Part shown: piece after piece, positions 1 through 7,535 of the stretch
How positions within the stretch are numbered: position 1 is the first letter of the stretch
Layout: each line of letters begins with the position of its first letter
Assembly (NCBI GenBank): GCA_963740055.1
Contig: CAVUCL010000001.1
Location: 434,001 to 498,000 of the forward strand
From: WHSW01 sp963740055
Lineage (GTDB): Bacteria > Actinomycetota > Thermoleophilia > Solirubrobacterales > 70-9
Direction of reading: 5' to 3'
Length of the DNA: 64,000 bases
Notes under the pieces: generated by a model
The model's database searches: none
The model's input: the letters and a program-made list of their open reading frames with translations, nothing else
What the model was told of the DNA's origin: nothing
Made by a program: the position numbers and the translations under genes

Positions 1-111
1 TCGTTGGACCAGAGCGAGTCGTAGCCGAGCTCGGCGCAGCGGGCTCGCCAGCGGCCCCGCGACCTCCTGGTCGAGCCCCGCGGCGACCCCGTACCCGCGC
101 TGTCCACTCAT
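1..111 (-). CDS. LLM-class flavin oxidoreductase, N-terminal fragment (runs off window)
   Basis: Only the first ~37 codons are present; the gene continues past the left edge. From ATG at 111 the frame begins MSGQRGYGVAAGLD. From about position 55 to the edge the sense-like peptide is in another frame and reads RCAELGYDSLWSN. Joined, the two halves resemble the first strand-helix-strand of luciferase-like (F420- or FMN-dependent) monooxygenases, which typically have '..ELGYDS.W.ND' here. The change of frame near 45-60 implies a single-base indel, like several others in this window. Family assignment from so short a stretch is an inference. Confidence 0.45.
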   Translation of the reverse strand, partial: MSGQRGYGVAAGLDQEVAGPLASPLRRARLRLALVQR

Positions 112-1454
112 CGCTCGAGCACCGCGACGCACTCGACATGCGGCGTCTGCGGGAACATGTCGACCGGCTTCACGCGCCGCAGCGTATAGCCGGCCTCGAC
201 GATCTGAGCCGCGTTCGGCGCCAGCGTGGTCGGGTTGCAGGAGACGTAGACGATCCGCGGCGCTCCGGTCTCGAGCACCCGGCGGACGATCTTCGCCGAG
301 AGGCCGGCGCGCGGCGGGTCGACGACGACGACGTCGGGCTTCCCGGCCTGCTCGAGCAGCGGCCGGATCCCGAGCCGGGCGTCGGCGGCGACGAAGCGAG
401 CGTTCTCGATCCCGTTCGCGGCGGCGTTGTGCTCGGCGTCGGCGACCGCCTCGGCGACGCCCTCGAGCCCCCAGACCTCGCCCGCACGCTCGGCGAGCGA
501 GAGCCCGATCGTGCCGATCCCGCAGAAGAGGTCGAAGAGGCGCTCGCGGCCGCTGAGCCCGGCGAACTCGGCCGCGATCCCGTACAGGCGCTCGGCCATC
601 TCGGCGTTGGTCTGCAGGAAGGCGGTATGCGATACGCGGAAGCGAAGCCCGCACAGGCGCTCGGTCAGATACTCGGCGCCGAGCACGCCGGTCGGCCCGT
701 CGGTGCTGCCGCTGGCGCCCTCGATCACCGTGTGCAGGTCGACCGGCGGTCGCGGCAGCTCGCCGACCGAGGTCACGAGGCGGGTCTGGAGCTCGCCGGT
801 GCGGATGCCCTCGCGCACGACCAGGTTGCGCAGCAGGCCGCGCTCGGCGCGGCGGTCGTATGGCTCGAGCTGCTCGTCGCGGGACCAGTCGCGGACCGCG
901 TTGCGAGCGGCGTTGTTGGACTCCGGGGCGAGCAGGCAGTCGTCGACGTCGACGACCTCGGCCCAGCTGCCGCGGCGGTGAAAGCCGAGCGCGAGGTCGG
1001 AGCCCGCGGCGCCGCCGAACGAGTACTCGAGCTTGTTGCGGTAACGCCACTCGGCGACCGCGGGCTCGATCGGCTCGAGCTCATAGCCCTCGAGCCGTCC
1101 GATCCTGCGCAGCGCGTCGTCGACCTGGGCCGTCTTCTCGGCGAGCTGGTGGGCGTAGGACATCCCCTGCCAGGGCGCGCCCGGGCACGGCTCGCCCCCG
1201 TGCAGGCAGCGGTCGGCGACCCGGTCGGCGCTCGGGCGCAGCAGCTCGACCGCCTTCGCCTCGCCGTAGTCGCGCTTCGAGCGCGTGATCAGGGCGCGAA
1301 CGCGGTCGCCCGGCAGCGCGCCGCTGACGAAGACGACGTAGCCGTCCGCGCGGGCGACGCCGCGCCCGCCCTGGGCGAGCGAGTCGATCTCCAGCTCGAG
1401 CTCGGAGCCCTGGCGCGGGCGCGCGGCGCGGGTCTTCTCCGGGGCGCTGGCCAC
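108..1454 (-). CDS. TrmA/RlmD-family RNA (uracil-5-)-methyltransferase
   Basis: A 448-residue protein with GTG start. An N-terminal TRAM domain (about residues 16-75) is followed by the SAM-dependent methyltransferase core of the family that methylates U to m5U in 23S rRNA or tRNA. Visible motifs are FLQTNAEMAERLY, the SAM loop DLFCGIGTIGLSLA, DPPRAGL, the catalytic-cysteine motif YVSCNPTTL and the terminal PHVECV with the general-base Glu. The usual 4Fe-4S ligand set appears incomplete: Cys83 and Cys90 are present and a later Cys lies in VDDCLL, but the position normally read as CxxC (CPGA, Ala93) lacks its Cys. The rRNA rather than tRNA target is inferred from family architecture. It overlaps the start of the upstream-edge LLM fragment by four bases. 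Confidence 0.88.
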   Translation of the reverse strand: MASAPEKTRAARPRQGSELELEIDSLAQGGRGVARADGYVVFVSGALPGDRVRALITRSKRDYGEAKAVELLRPSADRVADRCLHGGEPCPGAPWQGMSYAHQLAEKTAQVDDALRRIGRLEGYELEPIEPAVAEWRYRNKLEYSFGGAAGSDLALGFHRRGSWAEVVDVDDCLLAPESNNAARNAVRDWSRDEQLEPYDRRAERGLLRNLVVREGIRTGELQTRLVTSVGELPRPPVDLHTVIEGASGSTDGPTGVLGAEYLTERLCGLRFRVSHTAFLQTNAEMAERLYGIAAEFAGLSGRERLFDLFCGIGTIGLSLAERAGEVWGLEGVAEAVADAEHNAAANGIENARFVAADARLGIRPLLEQAGKPDVVVVDPPRAGLSAKIVRRVLETGAPRIVYVSCNPTTLAPNAAQIVEAGYTLRRVKPVDMFPQTPHVECVAVLER

Positions 1455-1478
1455 GCCCCTATCGTTGCAGCCGTCCGG

Positions 1479-2237
1479 TTAGCGGGAGAGGCGCGTCTCG
1501 ATCTCGTCCAGGATCCCCTTGCGGGCCTTGCCGCGCTTCTCCTGGGTGCGGACCTTGCGCAGCTCGGCCTTGTTGAGGTCCTTGAGCCGCGACTTGACCT
1601 GGCCCGCGGTGAGCTGCTCGTAGCCGGTGATCGGCGGCCCGGGGCCGCCGGCGCGGCGGCGCAGCTTGTCGGCCTCGGCGAGCGGACGCTCGGCGGCGTC
1701 GCGGACCCCGCGGCCGACTCGGCCCGCGGTCCGGGTCGCCTGGCGACGCGCGGTACCGGTGCGCGTGTCGACCTCCTTCCGGGCCTGCTCGAGCAGCCGC
1801 TCGAGGTCGCGGATCAGGTCGTCGGTCGCCTTGCGACCGCGGTCGACGAGGTTCGAGACGAGCTCGTTCGCATCGCCGCGGGTCATCCGCCCGCGCTTGA
1901 CCGCGTCGTCGACGACCTCCTGCAGGCGCTCGCGCGACACGGTGACGTTCGACTCGAGCGTGTTGCGGCTGCGCTCGAGCGCATCGCGGAATGCCTGCAC
2001 GCTCTTGTCCGATCGCCCGGCGGCCGGGGCGCGGCGCGAGCTCGTGGTCTTGCGTCGGCCCGTGCTCGCGGCCCGCTTGCGGGTGCCGGTGCTGCGTCCG
2101 CCGGACCTGCTGCTCGCGGCGCGAGAGCTCGCCGGCTTCTTCGTCGAGCGAGCCTTCTTGGTCGAGGCCTTGGCCTTGGCCTTGGTGCGCTTGGACTTCG
2201 AGCCTCCGGACCTGGAGCCTCCGGACGTGGTCGCCAT
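1479..2237 (-). CDS. Histone-H1-like basic tail fused to phasin-like helical protein
   Basis: 252 residues with a strong Shine-Dalgarno (AAGGAGG) nine bases before the ATG. Residues 1-75 are almost only Ser, Thr, Lys, Arg, Ala and Gly (KAKASTKKARSTKKP), like histone-H1-type or lipid-droplet-associated bacterial proteins. Residues ~80-165 form an amphipathic helical stretch (RMTRGDANELVSNLVDRGRK) resembling phasin or polyhydroxyalkanoate-granule proteins. A C-terminal ~45-residue segment starting YEQLTAGQVKSRLKDLNKAEL resembles a small helical module seen at the end of actinobacterial envelope or droplet proteins. Likely roles are DNA compaction or granule coating; neither is proven. Confidence 0.7.
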   Translation of the reverse strand: MATTSGGSRSGGSKSKRTKAKAKASTKKARSTKKPASSRAASSRSGGRSTGTRKRAASTGRRKTTSSRRAPAAGRSDKSVQAFRDALERSRNTLESNVTVSRERLQEVVDDAVKRGRMTRGDANELVSNLVDRGRKATDDLIRDLERLLEQARKEVDTRTGTARRQATRTAGRVGRGVRDAAERPLAEADKLRRRAGGPGPPITGYEQLTAGQVKSRLKDLNKAELRKVRTQEKRGKARKGILDEIETRLSR

Positions 2238-2334
2238 CTCTTCCTCCTTGAAAGCGTGTTCAGTTGACGGGGGCCCGACTATCTCACCCCTGGGGTCGTC
2301 GCGTTGCGGTTCGGCCGCTCGCGGCCGCGAACAT

Positions 2335-3147
2335 TCAGCGCCAGGCCGCTGCGACCGGAGCGTGGTCGGAGAGTCGGATCGCGAGCCCGCCCTCGATCAC
2401 CTCGCGCCGCTCGGGCGCCCAGGCCGCCGCGGGCTCGGCGATCTCGAGCCCGCGCGCGAGCAGGTGGTCGAGGCTCCCCGGAGCGGTCGGCGCCGCGAGC
2501 CCGAACCGCGACGCGAGCCGGTCGTAGACGTCGGTCTCGTGCGGGCGCAGGTTCAGGTCGCCGCCGAAGACGAGCGGATCGCCGCCCGACCAGGAGACCG
2601 CCGCCGCGGCCCCCCGCACGACCTCGGTCTCGGCGCGGGCGCGCAGCCGCGCCCCGGCGCTCGCGTGCAGGTTCGCGACTCGCAGCGTGCCGCCGCCGGC
2701 GAGCCGCGCGCCGGTGAACGCCATCGTCCGGCGCTCGGGCCGGCCCGGCGGGCAGAGCTCGAGCTCGCGGCGCTCGGTGATCTCGCCCCGGACCAGGGTC
2801 AGGTTCGAGCCGCCCTCGTTCGAGGCGATCAGGTCGGGGTTGAGACGGGCCGCGAGGGTGCGCAGGCCGGCGAGCGAGTTGCGCGAGGTGAGCGAGCGGT
2901 GGGCGCCCGCGCGGCAGGCTCGTGCGAGCGGCTCGGCCCAGCGCGGCGGGCACTCCTGCAGCAGGGCGACGTCCCACTCGGCGCCCGCGATCACCCCGCA
3001 GAACTCGGCCAGCAGGTCGCGGTTCACCTGGCGATGGGTCGCGTTTCGCTCCTTGATTCGCAGCAGCCGCGAGCGCACGGTAATCAGCGCCGGGTCGGGC
3101 GGCAGGTCGCGGCCGTGAAAGAGGTTCCAGCTCAGGGCGCGGATCAC
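2335..3147 (-). CDS. Endonuclease/exonuclease/phosphatase (EEP) family protein
   Basis: 270 residues from the GTG at 3147; the upstream ATG at 3171 would overlap the divergent argF start, and the fold begins only at IRALSWNLFHGRD. The protein carries the standard EEP metal-phosphoesterase motifs: WNLFHGRD near the N-terminus, LLQECPPRW with the metal-binding Glu, NLHAS, GGDLNLRP (GDxN), LDHLL and the terminal SDHAPV (SDH). The substrate cannot be told from sequence: family members cut DNA, phospholipids or inositol phosphates. No signal peptide is seen, so it should be cytoplasmic. It is divergent from argF with only 23 bases between start codons, so the two promoters must overlap. Confidence 0.8.
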   Translation of the reverse strand: MIRALSWNLFHGRDLPPDPALITVRSRLLRIKERNATHRQVNRDLLAEFCGVIAGAEWDVALLQECPPRWAEPLARACRAGAHRSLTSRNSLAGLRTLAARLNPDLIASNEGGSNLTLVRGEITERRELELCPPGRPERRTMAFTGARLAGGGTLRVANLHASAGARLRARAETEVVRGAAAAVSWSGGDPLVFGGDLNLRPHETDVYDRLASRFGLAAPTAPGSLDHLLARGLEIAEPAAAWAPERREVIEGGLAIRLSDHAPVAAAWR

Positions 3148-3170
3148 GGAGCGAAGTATCGCGGCGTACA

Positions 3171-4070
3171 ATGCCGCGCTTGACGCGGCCGCCCCGACAC
3201 CTGCTCACCGGCGAGGAGCTCTCCGCCGCCGAGCTCGGGGCGCTGCTGGATCGCGCCGCGGAGCTCAAGGCCGGGAGGCTGGACCGCGTCGGCGGCGAGG
3301 CGCTTGCCGGGCGCACGGTGGCGCTCTACTTCGAGCGCCCGTCGACTCGGACCAGGGTCTCGTTCCAGGTCGGGGTCGCGGAGCTCGGCGGCAACCCGCT
3401 CGCGCTGCGCGCCGACGAGCTCCAGCTCGGCCGCGGCGAATCGATCGGTGACACCGCCCGGGTCCTGTCGCGCTACCTGCACGCGATCGTGATCCGCTCC
3501 GCCGCCCACGAGACCGTGGCCGAGCTCGCCGAGTCGGCCCAGGTGCCGGTCGTCAACGCGCTCACCCCGCTTCATCACCCCTGTCAGGCGCTGGCCGACC
3601 TGCAGACGCTGCGCGAGCGCTTCGGTGCCCTCGATGGCGTCTCGGTCGCCTACGTCGGCGACGGCAACAACGTCGCCCGCTCGCTCGCGATCCTCGGCCG
3701 CGCGGCCGGGGTCGAGGTCCGCGTCGCGACCCCGCCGGGCTACGAGCTCGAGCCCGGGCTCGCGGCTCTCGACACCCACGACCCGCGCGAGGCGGCGCGC
3801 GGCGCCGACGCGCTCTACACCGACGTCTGGGTCAGCATGGGCGACGAGCCCGAGGCGGAGCGCCGCCGCGCCGAGCTGGCGCCGTACGCGATCGACGGCG
3901 AGCTGCTCGGGCTCGGCTCCGAGCGCGCCGTCGCGCTGCACTGCCTGCCCGCACATCCCGGTGAGGAGATCTCCGCGGAGGTGCTCTACGGCGAGCGCTC
4001 GGCGGTCTGGGACCAGGCCGAGAACCGCCTCCACGCCCAGAAGGCGCTGCTCGAGCTGCTCGTAGACTGA
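3171..4070 (+). CDS. argF: Ornithine carbamoyltransferase
   Basis: 299 residues, normal length for the family. It transfers the carbamoyl group from carbamoyl phosphate to ornithine to make citrulline in arginine synthesis. Diagnostic motifs are ERPSTRTRVSF (carbamoyl-phosphate site), HPCQALADL, the WVSMGDE loop (SMG, ornithine binding) and the HCLPAHPGEE signature with the catalytic Cys. These separate it from aspartate carbamoyltransferase. No other arginine-synthesis gene lies alongside, so it is detached from an arg operon here. The ATG is chosen because the family N-terminus (RHLLTGEELS) follows directly; there is no Shine-Dalgarno, and TATCGC eight bases upstream may be a weak -10 for a leaderless message. 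Confidence 0.95.
   Translation: MPRLTRPPRHLLTGEELSAAELGALLDRAAELKAGRLDRVGGEALAGRTVALYFERPSTRTRVSFQVGVAELGGNPLALRADELQLGRGESIGDTARVLSRYLHAIVIRSAAHETVAELAESAQVPVVNALTPLHHPCQALADLQTLRERFGALDGVSVAYVGDGNNVARSLAILGRAAGVEVRVATPPGYELEPGLAALDTHDPREAARGADALYTDVWVSMGDEPEAERRRAELAPYAIDGELLGLGSERAVALHCLPAHPGEEISAEVLYGERSAVWDQAENRLHAQKALLELLVD
4063..4068 (+). promoter_or_regulatory. -10 element TAGACT before tRNA-Glu
   Basis: TAGACT overlaps the argF stop codon and lies 10 bases before the mature tRNA. The same hexamer precedes all three tRNA genes in this window. No good -35 is visible. Confidence 0.45.
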
Positions 4071-4078
4071 CCGGGCCC

Positions 4079-4150
4079 GGCCCCGTGGTGTAACGGTCAG
4101 CACGTCAGGTTTTCAACCTGGTAGCGCGGGTTCGACTCCCGCCGGGGCTA
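4079..4150 (+). tRNA. tRNA-Glu (TTC)
   Basis: 72 bases. The acceptor stem GGCCCCG pairs with CGGGGCT (first pair G-T). The anticodon stem TCAGG/CCTGG closes the loop TTTTCAA, giving anticodon TTC. The T-arm is GCGGG-TTCGACT-CCCGC. CCA is not encoded. It starts eight bases after the argF stop codon. Confidence 0.95.
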
Positions 4151-4176
4151 CTCGCACCGCCGCCCGACCGCCGACC

Positions 4177-4211
4177 GTGGAGTTACTCCGCTGCCGGAGC
4201 AGTTACTCCAC
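4177..4211 (+). repeat. 35-base nested palindrome with direct AGTTACTCC repeats
   Basis: Outer arms GTGGAGT and ACTCCAC (7 bp) enclose an inner hairpin CTCCG-CTGC-CGGAG. The 9-mer AGTTACTCC occurs twice as a direct repeat, 20 bases start to start (4181 and 4201), i.e. two helical turns apart. It lies between tRNA-Glu and the lgt promoter. It could be an operator for lgt or a tRNA terminator; there is no T-run, which argues against an intrinsic terminator. Confidence 0.5.
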
Positions 4212-4238
4212 GCTCGCCGGGCGGCGATCGCGGTCGCC

Positions 4239-4244
4239 TAACCT
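4239..4244 (+). promoter_or_regulatory. -10 element TAACCT of lgt
   Basis: TAACCT ends nine bases before the lgt ATG and there is no Shine-Dalgarno, so the transcript would start at or within about two bases of the start codon (leaderless). Confidence 0.45.
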
Positions 4245-4253
4245 CTTGCGCCC

Positions 4254-5039
4254 ATGCAGCCCGAAATCGAGCTCGGCCCGCTCACCCTGCAGACGTTCGG
4301 GATCATGTTCGCGCTCGGGTTCATCGCCGCGGGCGCGCTCGTCGCCCGGCGGCTGAAGGAGCTCGGCAAGCCGCCCGACTGGGCCTACGAGCTCGTCTTC
4401 GCGGCGCTGATCGGCGGGCTCGTCGGCGCCCGGGTCGATTTCCTGCTTCAGAACTACGACTCGGTCTCCGACGACCTGCTCGGCAACCTCTTCTCCGGCG
4501 CCGGGCTGGTCTGGTTCGGCGGCGCGGTCGGCGGCGCGATCGGCGTCGTCCTCTGGGCCCGCTTCCGCGGGATGCTGAACCTGACCCTGCTCGACATCTG
4601 CGCGCCCGCGCTCGCGATCGGCTACGCGGTCGGGCGCATCGGCTGCCAGCTCTCGGGCGACGGCGACTACGGCATCCCCTGGGATGGACCCTGGGCGATG
4701 GGCTACCCCGACGGCACAGAGCCGACCCCACCGGGGGTCGAGGTGCACCCGACCCCGATCTACGAGACGCTGGCGATGGGGCTGGTCGCGTTCGTGCTCT
4801 GGCGGCTTCGCTTCCGCTTCCGCCCCGGGCTCCTCTTCGCCCTCTACCTCGTCCTCGCCGGGACCGAGCGGCTGCTGGTCGAGTTCGTGCGCCGAAACGA
4901 GGAGGTCGCGCTCGGACTCACCCAGGCCCAGCTGCTCAGCGTCGCGATGATCCTCGCCGGAGGGATCTGGCTCGCGGTCAAGGCCAGGCGGGGAGAGCTT
5001 CGCGCCCCACCCGCCGCCGGCGCCCCGGCCACGAGCTAG
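4254..5039 (+). CDS. lgt: Prolipoprotein diacylglyceryl transferase family protein
   Basis: 261 residues with about seven predicted membrane segments. Lgt moves a diacylglyceryl group from phosphatidylglycerol to the lipobox cysteine of prolipoproteins at the membrane. Visible family features are PLTLQTFGIMFALGF at the N-terminus, RIGCQLSGDGDYG, VHPTPIYE and the late Arg/Glu motif LVEFVRRNEE. The central motif departs from the classical GRxGNFxNxE of Lgt and matches the divergent LSGDGDYG branch, so activity on lipoproteins is likely but not certain. At least four probable lipoproteins are encoded in the window (6845, 8197, 11987, 37297). Its 3' end overlaps the convergent SDR gene by four bases. 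Confidence 0.82.
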   Translation: MQPEIELGPLTLQTFGIMFALGFIAAGALVARRLKELGKPPDWAYELVFAALIGGLVGARVDFLLQNYDSVSDDLLGNLFSGAGLVWFGGAVGGAIGVVLWARFRGMLNLTLLDICAPALAIGYAVGRIGCQLSGDGDYGIPWDGPWAMGYPDGTEPTPPGVEVHPTPIYETLAMGLVAFVLWRLRFRFRPGLLFALYLVLAGTERLLVEFVRRNEEVALGLTQAQLLSVAMILAGGIWLAVKARRGELRAPPAAGAPATS

Positions 5040-5788
5040 ACCGAGCGCAGCATGCCGCCGTCGATCGGGATCGAGGTCCCGGTGATGTATGCGGCGCGCT
5101 CGGAGGCGAGGAAGGCGACCAGGTCGCCGTACTCCTGCGGCGTCCCCAGGCGTCCCGCGGGCACGTCGTCGGCGGCGTGGGCAAGCATCTGCTCGCGCCC
5201 ACCCCAGTTGGCGGCGAGCCGGTCGGTGGCGAAGCGCCCGGTCGCGACGTCGTTGACCGTGACCCCGTCGGCCGCGACCTCACGCGCGAGCGTCTTGAAG
5301 AATCCGATCAGTCCCGGCCGGTGTGAGTTCGAGAGCGTGAGCCCCGGGATCGGCTCCGCGGTCGAGCTCGAGCCGACGTTGACGATCCGGCCCCAGCCGC
5401 GCTCGCGCATCCCGGGCAGCACCGCCTCGATCAGGACCCTCGGCGCGAGCAGCAGCGATTCATACGCAGCGCGCCACTGGTCGAGATCGGCGTCGAGCGC
5501 CTGCCCGGGCGGCGGTCCGCCGGTGTTGGTGATCAGGATCTCGACCGGGCCCAGGGCCGCCTCGACCTCCCCCGGCAGCGCCGCGATCCGCTCGAGGTCC
5601 GCGGTGTCGGCGGCGAAGACCCTGGTCTCGCCCTCGATCGCCTCCGCGGCCTCGGCGAGGCGCTCGGCCGAGCGGCTCGCAAGCGCGACCCGAGCGCCCT
5701 CGCGCGCGAGCGCCGTCGCGATTCCGTTGCCGATCCCGCGGCTGGCGCCGAGCACCAGCGCGACCCGTCCCTCGATCCCGAGCTCCAT
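5036..5788 (-). CDS. Atypical short-chain dehydrogenase/reductase
   Basis: 250 residues with the Rossmann fingerprint GASRGIGNGIA for NAD(P). It belongs to a divergent FabG-like SDR group: the usual NNAG is NTGGPPPG, and the active-site YxxxK is replaced. Aligned on the following TLARE helix, the Tyr position is Ser and the Lys position Arg (SNSHRPGLIGF). Such proteins keep cofactor binding but may not reduce carbonyls by the standard SDR mechanism. The C-terminus (SIPIDGGMLRSV) is intact. It is likely leaderless, with TAGCGT eight bases upstream of the ATG. It is divergent from the catalase-like gene and convergent with lgt. Confidence 0.8.
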   Translation of the reverse strand: MELGIEGRVALVLGASRGIGNGIATALAREGARVALASRSAERLAEAAEAIEGETRVFAADTADLERIAALPGEVEAALGPVEILITNTGGPPPGQALDADLDQWRAAYESLLLAPRVLIEAVLPGMRERGWGRIVNVGSSSTAEPIPGLTLSNSHRPGLIGFFKTLAREVAADGVTVNDVATGRFATDRLAANWGGREQMLAHAADDVPAGRLGTPQEYGDLVAFLASERAAYITGTSIPIDGGMLRSV

Positions 5789-5796
5789 GCAACGTG

Positions 5797-5802
5797 ACGC
5801 TA
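5797..5802 (-). promoter_or_regulatory. -10 element TAGCGT of the SDR gene
   Basis: TAGCGT on the minus strand ends eight bases before the ATG at 5788. No Shine-Dalgarno is present, so the message is probably leaderless. Confidence 0.5.
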
Positions 5803-5825
5803 TCGGGCGGCGGCGGGCGAGGGGA

Positions 5826-5831
5826 TAGGCT
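5826..5831 (+). promoter_or_regulatory. -10 element TAGGCT of the catalase-like gene
   Basis: TAGGCT ends seven bases before the ATG at 5839, the spacing expected when transcription begins at the A of ATG. No Shine-Dalgarno is present. Confidence 0.55.
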
Positions 5832-5838
5832 GGCGCCG

Positions 5839-6763
5839 ATGGCCGAGGGGGACCTGTACGAGCGGATCATCGAGGCGGCGCGCGCCAACTACGGCACCCA
5901 CCCCGGCCACCGCGCGCTGCACGCGAAGGGCAGCTGGGCGCGCGGGGTCTTCACCGCAACCCCCGACGCGGCGCGACTGAGCCGCGCCCCGCACCTGCAG
6001 GGCGAGCCGGTCGAGGCGCTGATCCGATTCTCGAACGCGAGTGGCGACCCGCTCGCCTCCGACAGCGCCCGCGACGGGCGCGGGATCGCGATCAAGCTGC
6101 GCTGGGAGGGCGGCGAGACCGACCTGCTCGTGACCACCTCGCCGACCTTCGCCACCCGCACGCCCGAGGACTTCCTCGAGCTCATGCTCCTGCGCCGCCC
6201 GGACCCGGAGACCGGCGCGCCGGACATGGAGAAGCTGGGCGCGTTCATGGCCGCGCACCCGGAGATGGTGCCGGCGGCGCAGGCGGTGCTGATGAAGGAG
6301 CCGATCGCGAGCTTCGCCGCCGCCCCGTACTTCTCGCCGCACGCGTTCGCGCTCCTCGACGCCGACGGCGGGCGCACCTGGATCCGTTACCGGCTGCTCC
6401 CCGACACCGGCGAGCGGCGGATCTCCGACGACGAGGCGGCCGAGCTCGGCCGCGATTACCTGCACGACGAGCTCGCCGAGCGGCTCGCCGCCGGACCGAT
6501 CGGCTTCGAGCTCTGGCTGCAGCTCGCCGGCGGCCGACGACCCGCTCGACGACCCGACCGCGGTCTGGCCGGACGAGCGCGAGCTCGTCCGGGCGGGGCG
6601 GCTCGAGGTCTCCGAGCCGGTCGACGACCCCGAGCGCGACGGCCACATCGACGTCTTCGACCCGAACCGGCTCGTCGACGGGATCGAGCCCTCGGACGAT
6701 CCGATCCTGGAGGCGCGAAAGCACGCCTACTCGGTCTCCGCGTACGCGCGCTGGAATCACTGA
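5839..6763 (+). CDS. Catalase-family heme protein, frame-disrupted
   Basis: About 307 residues once an apparent one-base insertion near 6533-6535 (in GGCCG) is allowed for. Frame 1 covers MAEGDLYERIIEA to FELWLQLAGG; the rest (DDPLDDPTAVWPDERELV to AYSVSAYARWNH) lies in the next frame and ends at TGA 6763. Motifs of the small catalase-related family are LHAKGSWARGVF (distal His), ALIRFSNASGDP with the distal Asn and RDGRGIAIKL. It is shorter than true catalases, so peroxide removal is plausible but lipid-peroxide or other heme chemistry is possible. It opens a run of redox or metal genes (two ferritin-like proteins, a cupredoxin). The frame break is probably a sequence error. Confidence 0.72.
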
Positions 6764-6844
6764 TCCGTCCCTTCGGGGCGCGCGTAGGAAGGGCAAAGGG
6801 GAGGACCGGCCTCCTCGACCCCGACCAACCATGGGAGATCACAG

Positions 6845-7507
6845 ATGAACACTTCCCGCAAGGAGAGCGCAGTCTCTCGGCTCGCTCGCGACCCGGTGTC
6901 GCGGCGTCGCTTCCTCGCGCTCACCGGCGGCACCACCGCCGCGGGCGCGCTGTTGGCGGCGTGTGGAGATGACGACGAGGAGACCGCGTCGAGCACGACC
7001 TCGACCACCGACGAGGAGATGACCTCGCAGTTCGGTGAGGGCGACCTCGGAATCGTCAATTACGCGCTCACGCTCGAGTTCCTCGAGGCGGCCTTCTACG
7101 CCGACGTGGCGAAGAGCGGCCTGTTCAAGGGCGACGACCAGGCGCTGATCGAGTCGATCGGCGCGGCCGAGCAGGAGCACGTCGACGCGCTCACGGCGAC
7201 CGCGAAGCAGCTCGGTGGCAAGCCCGCGGCCGAGCCGAAGGCCGAGTTCCCGCTCGACGACGCGAAGTCGGTGCTCGAGCTCGCGGCGACGGTCGAGAAC
7301 CTCGGCGCCGCCGCATACCTCGGCGCCGCGGGGATGATCGAGGATCCGGAGATCCTCGCCGCCGCGCTCTCGATCCACTCGGTCGAGGGTCGCCACGCGG
7401 CCGTGCTCAACACCCTGGTCGGCATGCCGCCGACCCCCGACGGGGCGTTTGCGCAGCCCGCCGACATGCAGACCGTGCTGGACGAGGTCCAGCCCTTCAT
7501 CGCCTGA
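6845..7507 (+). CDS. Tat-exported ferritin-like lipoprotein 1
   Basis: 220 residues. The N-terminus has a twin-arginine motif (SRRRFL), a hydrophobic core and a lipobox LLAAC, so it should be exported folded and lipid-anchored outside the membrane. An acidic/Ser-Thr linker precedes a ferritin-like four-helix domain (Ferritin_2 type) with candidate di-iron ligands in ALTLEFLEAAFY, AAEQEHVDAL, ATVENLGAAAY and SVEGRHAAVL. It ends EVQPFIA like the next gene. The 28-base gap to that gene and the shared layout indicate a tandem duplication in one operon. The role (iron oxidation, peroxide defence or storage) is not known for this family. Confidence 0.85.
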   Translation: MNTSRKESAVSRLARDPVSRRRFLALTGGTTAAGALLAACGDDDEETASSTTSTTDEEMTSQFGEGDLGIVNYALTLEFLEAAFYADVAKSGLFKGDDQALIESIGAAEQEHVDALTATAKQLGGKPAAEPKAEFPLDDAKSVLELAATVENLGAAAYLGAAGMIEDPEILAAALSIHSVEGRHAAVLNTLVGMPPTPDGAFAQPADMQTVLDEVQPFIA

Positions 7508-7535
7508 CGGCGGCCGAAGCAGAAAGGTGAGAACA

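Noticed and set aside
138..2267. A 709-codon open frame antisense to the methyltransferase and histone-like genes.
   Set aside because: Composition is Arg/Ala/Gly/Asp shadow sequence; the minus strand carries complete, motif-bearing proteins. High GC leaves few stops in antisense frames.
3147..3171. The upstream ATG at 3171 (minus) as start of the EEP-family gene.
   Set aside because: It would add eight residues outside the fold and overlap the divergent argF start; GTG 3147 directly precedes IRALSWNLFHG.
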